Shown: piece after piece, positions 7,101 to 7,405 of the stretch
Position numbering within the stretch: position 1 is the stretch's first letter
How the letters are laid out: each line of letters begins with the position of its first letter
Origin: Bacteroidota bacterium
GTDB lineage: Bacteria > Bacteroidota > Bacteroidia > Bacteroidales > UBA4417
Assembly (NCBI GenBank): GCA_020048595.1
Contig: JAIFMH010000013.1
Location: forward strand, 1-7,405
DNA: 7,405 bases
Direction of reading: 5' to 3'
Notes under the pieces: generated by a model
What the model saw: the letters and a program-made list of their open reading frames with translations, nothing else
Databases searched by the model: none
What the model was told of the DNA's origin: nothing
Translations under genes and position numbers: made by a program

Positions 7101-7405
7101 TCCCAAACCGTATTGAAACTTGGAGCAGATGCTGGCTGCCTGATGTAGCTGGCCGACTTAAAGTCTGGCGAACCTGACATTAATGCCCGATTGGTTGCAA
7201 CGTTTATTCCTTCCTGCCGCAAACCAATAATGGTTTCCGTTGAAGAACCATTAAAACACATCACAATGTTTCCGCTGAGAGACTTCGCGTTGGAAGGATC
7301 TCGCTGATAAGAATAAAAAGCTTTACGGTACAAATTCAAGATACTTAAACCTAAACCCTGATGCCCAACCCATAAATTTCCTGAATAAGCCTCGAACAAA
7401 CAAGT
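4163..7405 (-). CDS. Hybrid two-component system (HTCS) sensor kinase/response regulator with AraC output, N-terminus cut by right edge
   Basis: This one-protein sensor-regulator controls nutrient-uptake loci in Bacteroidetes. Residues are numbered from the TTG at 7397-7399. Propeller blades (Reg_prop) appear at about 7-22, 54-67, 106-121, 152-166, 204-217, 263-278, 307-321 and 354-369. A Y_Y_Y domain covers about 415-497 (YKLDGFYDYWI), then one membrane helix 504-525. The kinase has H-box His557 (AHELRTPL), N-box Asn675, F-box ERFY and G2 box GAGIGLS (737-743). The G1 box is NEGKD instead of DxGxG. The receiver is complete: Glu820/Asp821, phospho-acceptor Asp863, Thr893, Lys915. The AraC domain (about 961-1062) holds both helix-turn-helices. 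Full HTCS proteins usually have two propellers and 1300-1450 residues, so some 250-350 are missing. The open frame continues to the edge, and the TTG sits inside a blade, so it is not a true start. Its likely targets are FAS1 and SusC downstream. Confidence 0.96.
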   Translation of the reverse strand, partial: TCLFEAYSGNLWVGHQGLGLSILNLYRKAFYSYQRDPSNAKSLSGNIVMCFNGSSTETIIGLRQEGINVATNRALMSGSPDFKSASYIRQPASAPSFNTVWDIAKESESVFWVASDAGVAKLEKTANGWNYGSLVEEPLYTGGTVRKILVDKDKNLWVGSLSEGLLFFPALRNNPEKKYFVYSVDPSNKESLTDRTIMSMKIDSKQRFWIGTNNGLNLLKMPYNKLDLSGKTKPDLRFTQLIATKPDKHFLNANEINCIYENSDGKIWIATQGGGISIVDPETMTFSNLTIESGLPGSDIQGILSDASGLKWISSNKGIVAYDHNNTTKSFTYYKSTDGLQGETFKVNSYYQSADGQLFFGGDNGFTTFYPGEIKLNPIPPKIGLTSFRIDNIVINVGDTISKGNIFSRAIDVIKEIELPYTKNSFSVGVGVNHFQYPEGNKIRYKLDGFYDYWISIPASNRFAYFSKIPPGHYTLHISGISSDNVVAENEKTLHIIILPPWYRTWYFRTFVLVLIVAFFGYVLFWLSNKQKKSFQQKIDAISFENNENKMRFLTNIAHELRTPLSLVIAPIEDMKQNYKTIDPAWKNHLTLIYRNSNYLLTLINQIIDFRKLNAGKLQLNLQTTDIVGLVKEVVSNFKGLESRRKTNLQFEVPEQSIFVDIDRQKIEEVLYNLLSNAFKHTTENNSIKVTLELIEPDTSGDTKNKVRITVFNEGKDISDEDKTKIFERFYKVSEKVEGAGIGLSFSKSLIEMHNGTITVESVDNLGVAFHVDLPFDEIEVTDIALTEQSSLGALWHEDVFDSVQVHELENKGKDMTLVIVEDNTDLRTFLKNALSGMYNCYEAGDGKEGYDIISRIIPDMIISDVVMPKMDGYELCAKVKENNKTCHIPLILLTANNASEHVVSGYEKGADAYVTKPFDMSIIKAQISRLIKNRELIREKYMTQNFMVEVSQSNLSKDDEFIVKLRQLLEENLSESDFNVKKLSEDLNISTTHLYRKLKALTGLSPVEFIRVFKLQKACEMLSNTSLSIKEIGYGLGFNNLSYFVKCFREQFSVTPSTFRQKGLPEQGENDNTNQSGMS

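Noticed and set aside
6844..7116. Plus-strand 90-codon open frame opposite the propeller domain
   Set aside because: It is antisense to propeller blades of the regulator and shows no domain or initiation signal.

Overview
The window reads as an AT-rich piece of a Bacteroidota (Bacteroidetes) chromosome. Three things point there: a SusC/RagA-type outer-membrane transporter, a hybrid two-component system (HTCS) regulator with a periplasmic propeller sensor and an AraC output domain, and A/T-rich leaders without Shine-Dalgarno sequences. Genus or species cannot be fixed from this stretch.

All three genes lie on the minus strand, so transcription runs from high to low coordinates. 4163-7405 holds the HTCS regulator, whose N-terminus is cut off by the right window edge. 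4025-4162 is an intergenic region with a candidate Bacteroidetes -7 promoter element (4077-4084) next to an imperfect palindrome (4090-4104). 1703-4024 is a large lipoprotein with four FAS1 (fasciclin) domains and a likely surface-export signal. 1560-1702 is a second spacer with only weak hairpins and a poor promoter-like match. 1-1559 is the first 519 codons of a SusC-family TonB-dependent receptor, whose barrel runs off the left edge; a SusD partner would be expected beyond it. No convincing gene was found on the plus strand, and no RNA gene, CRISPR array, insertion sequence or integration site was seen.

The layout suggests a polysaccharide-utilisation-type or related nutrient-uptake locus. 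In this model the HTCS senses a breakdown product in the periplasm and activates the downstream FAS1 lipoprotein and SusC genes. The receptor lacks an N-terminal STN signalling domain, which fits control by the HTCS rather than by an anti-sigma/ECF pair. No glycan-degrading enzyme lies in the window, so the substrate is unknown. The least ordinary element is the four-FAS1 lipoprotein placed between regulator and transporter; its role is not established.
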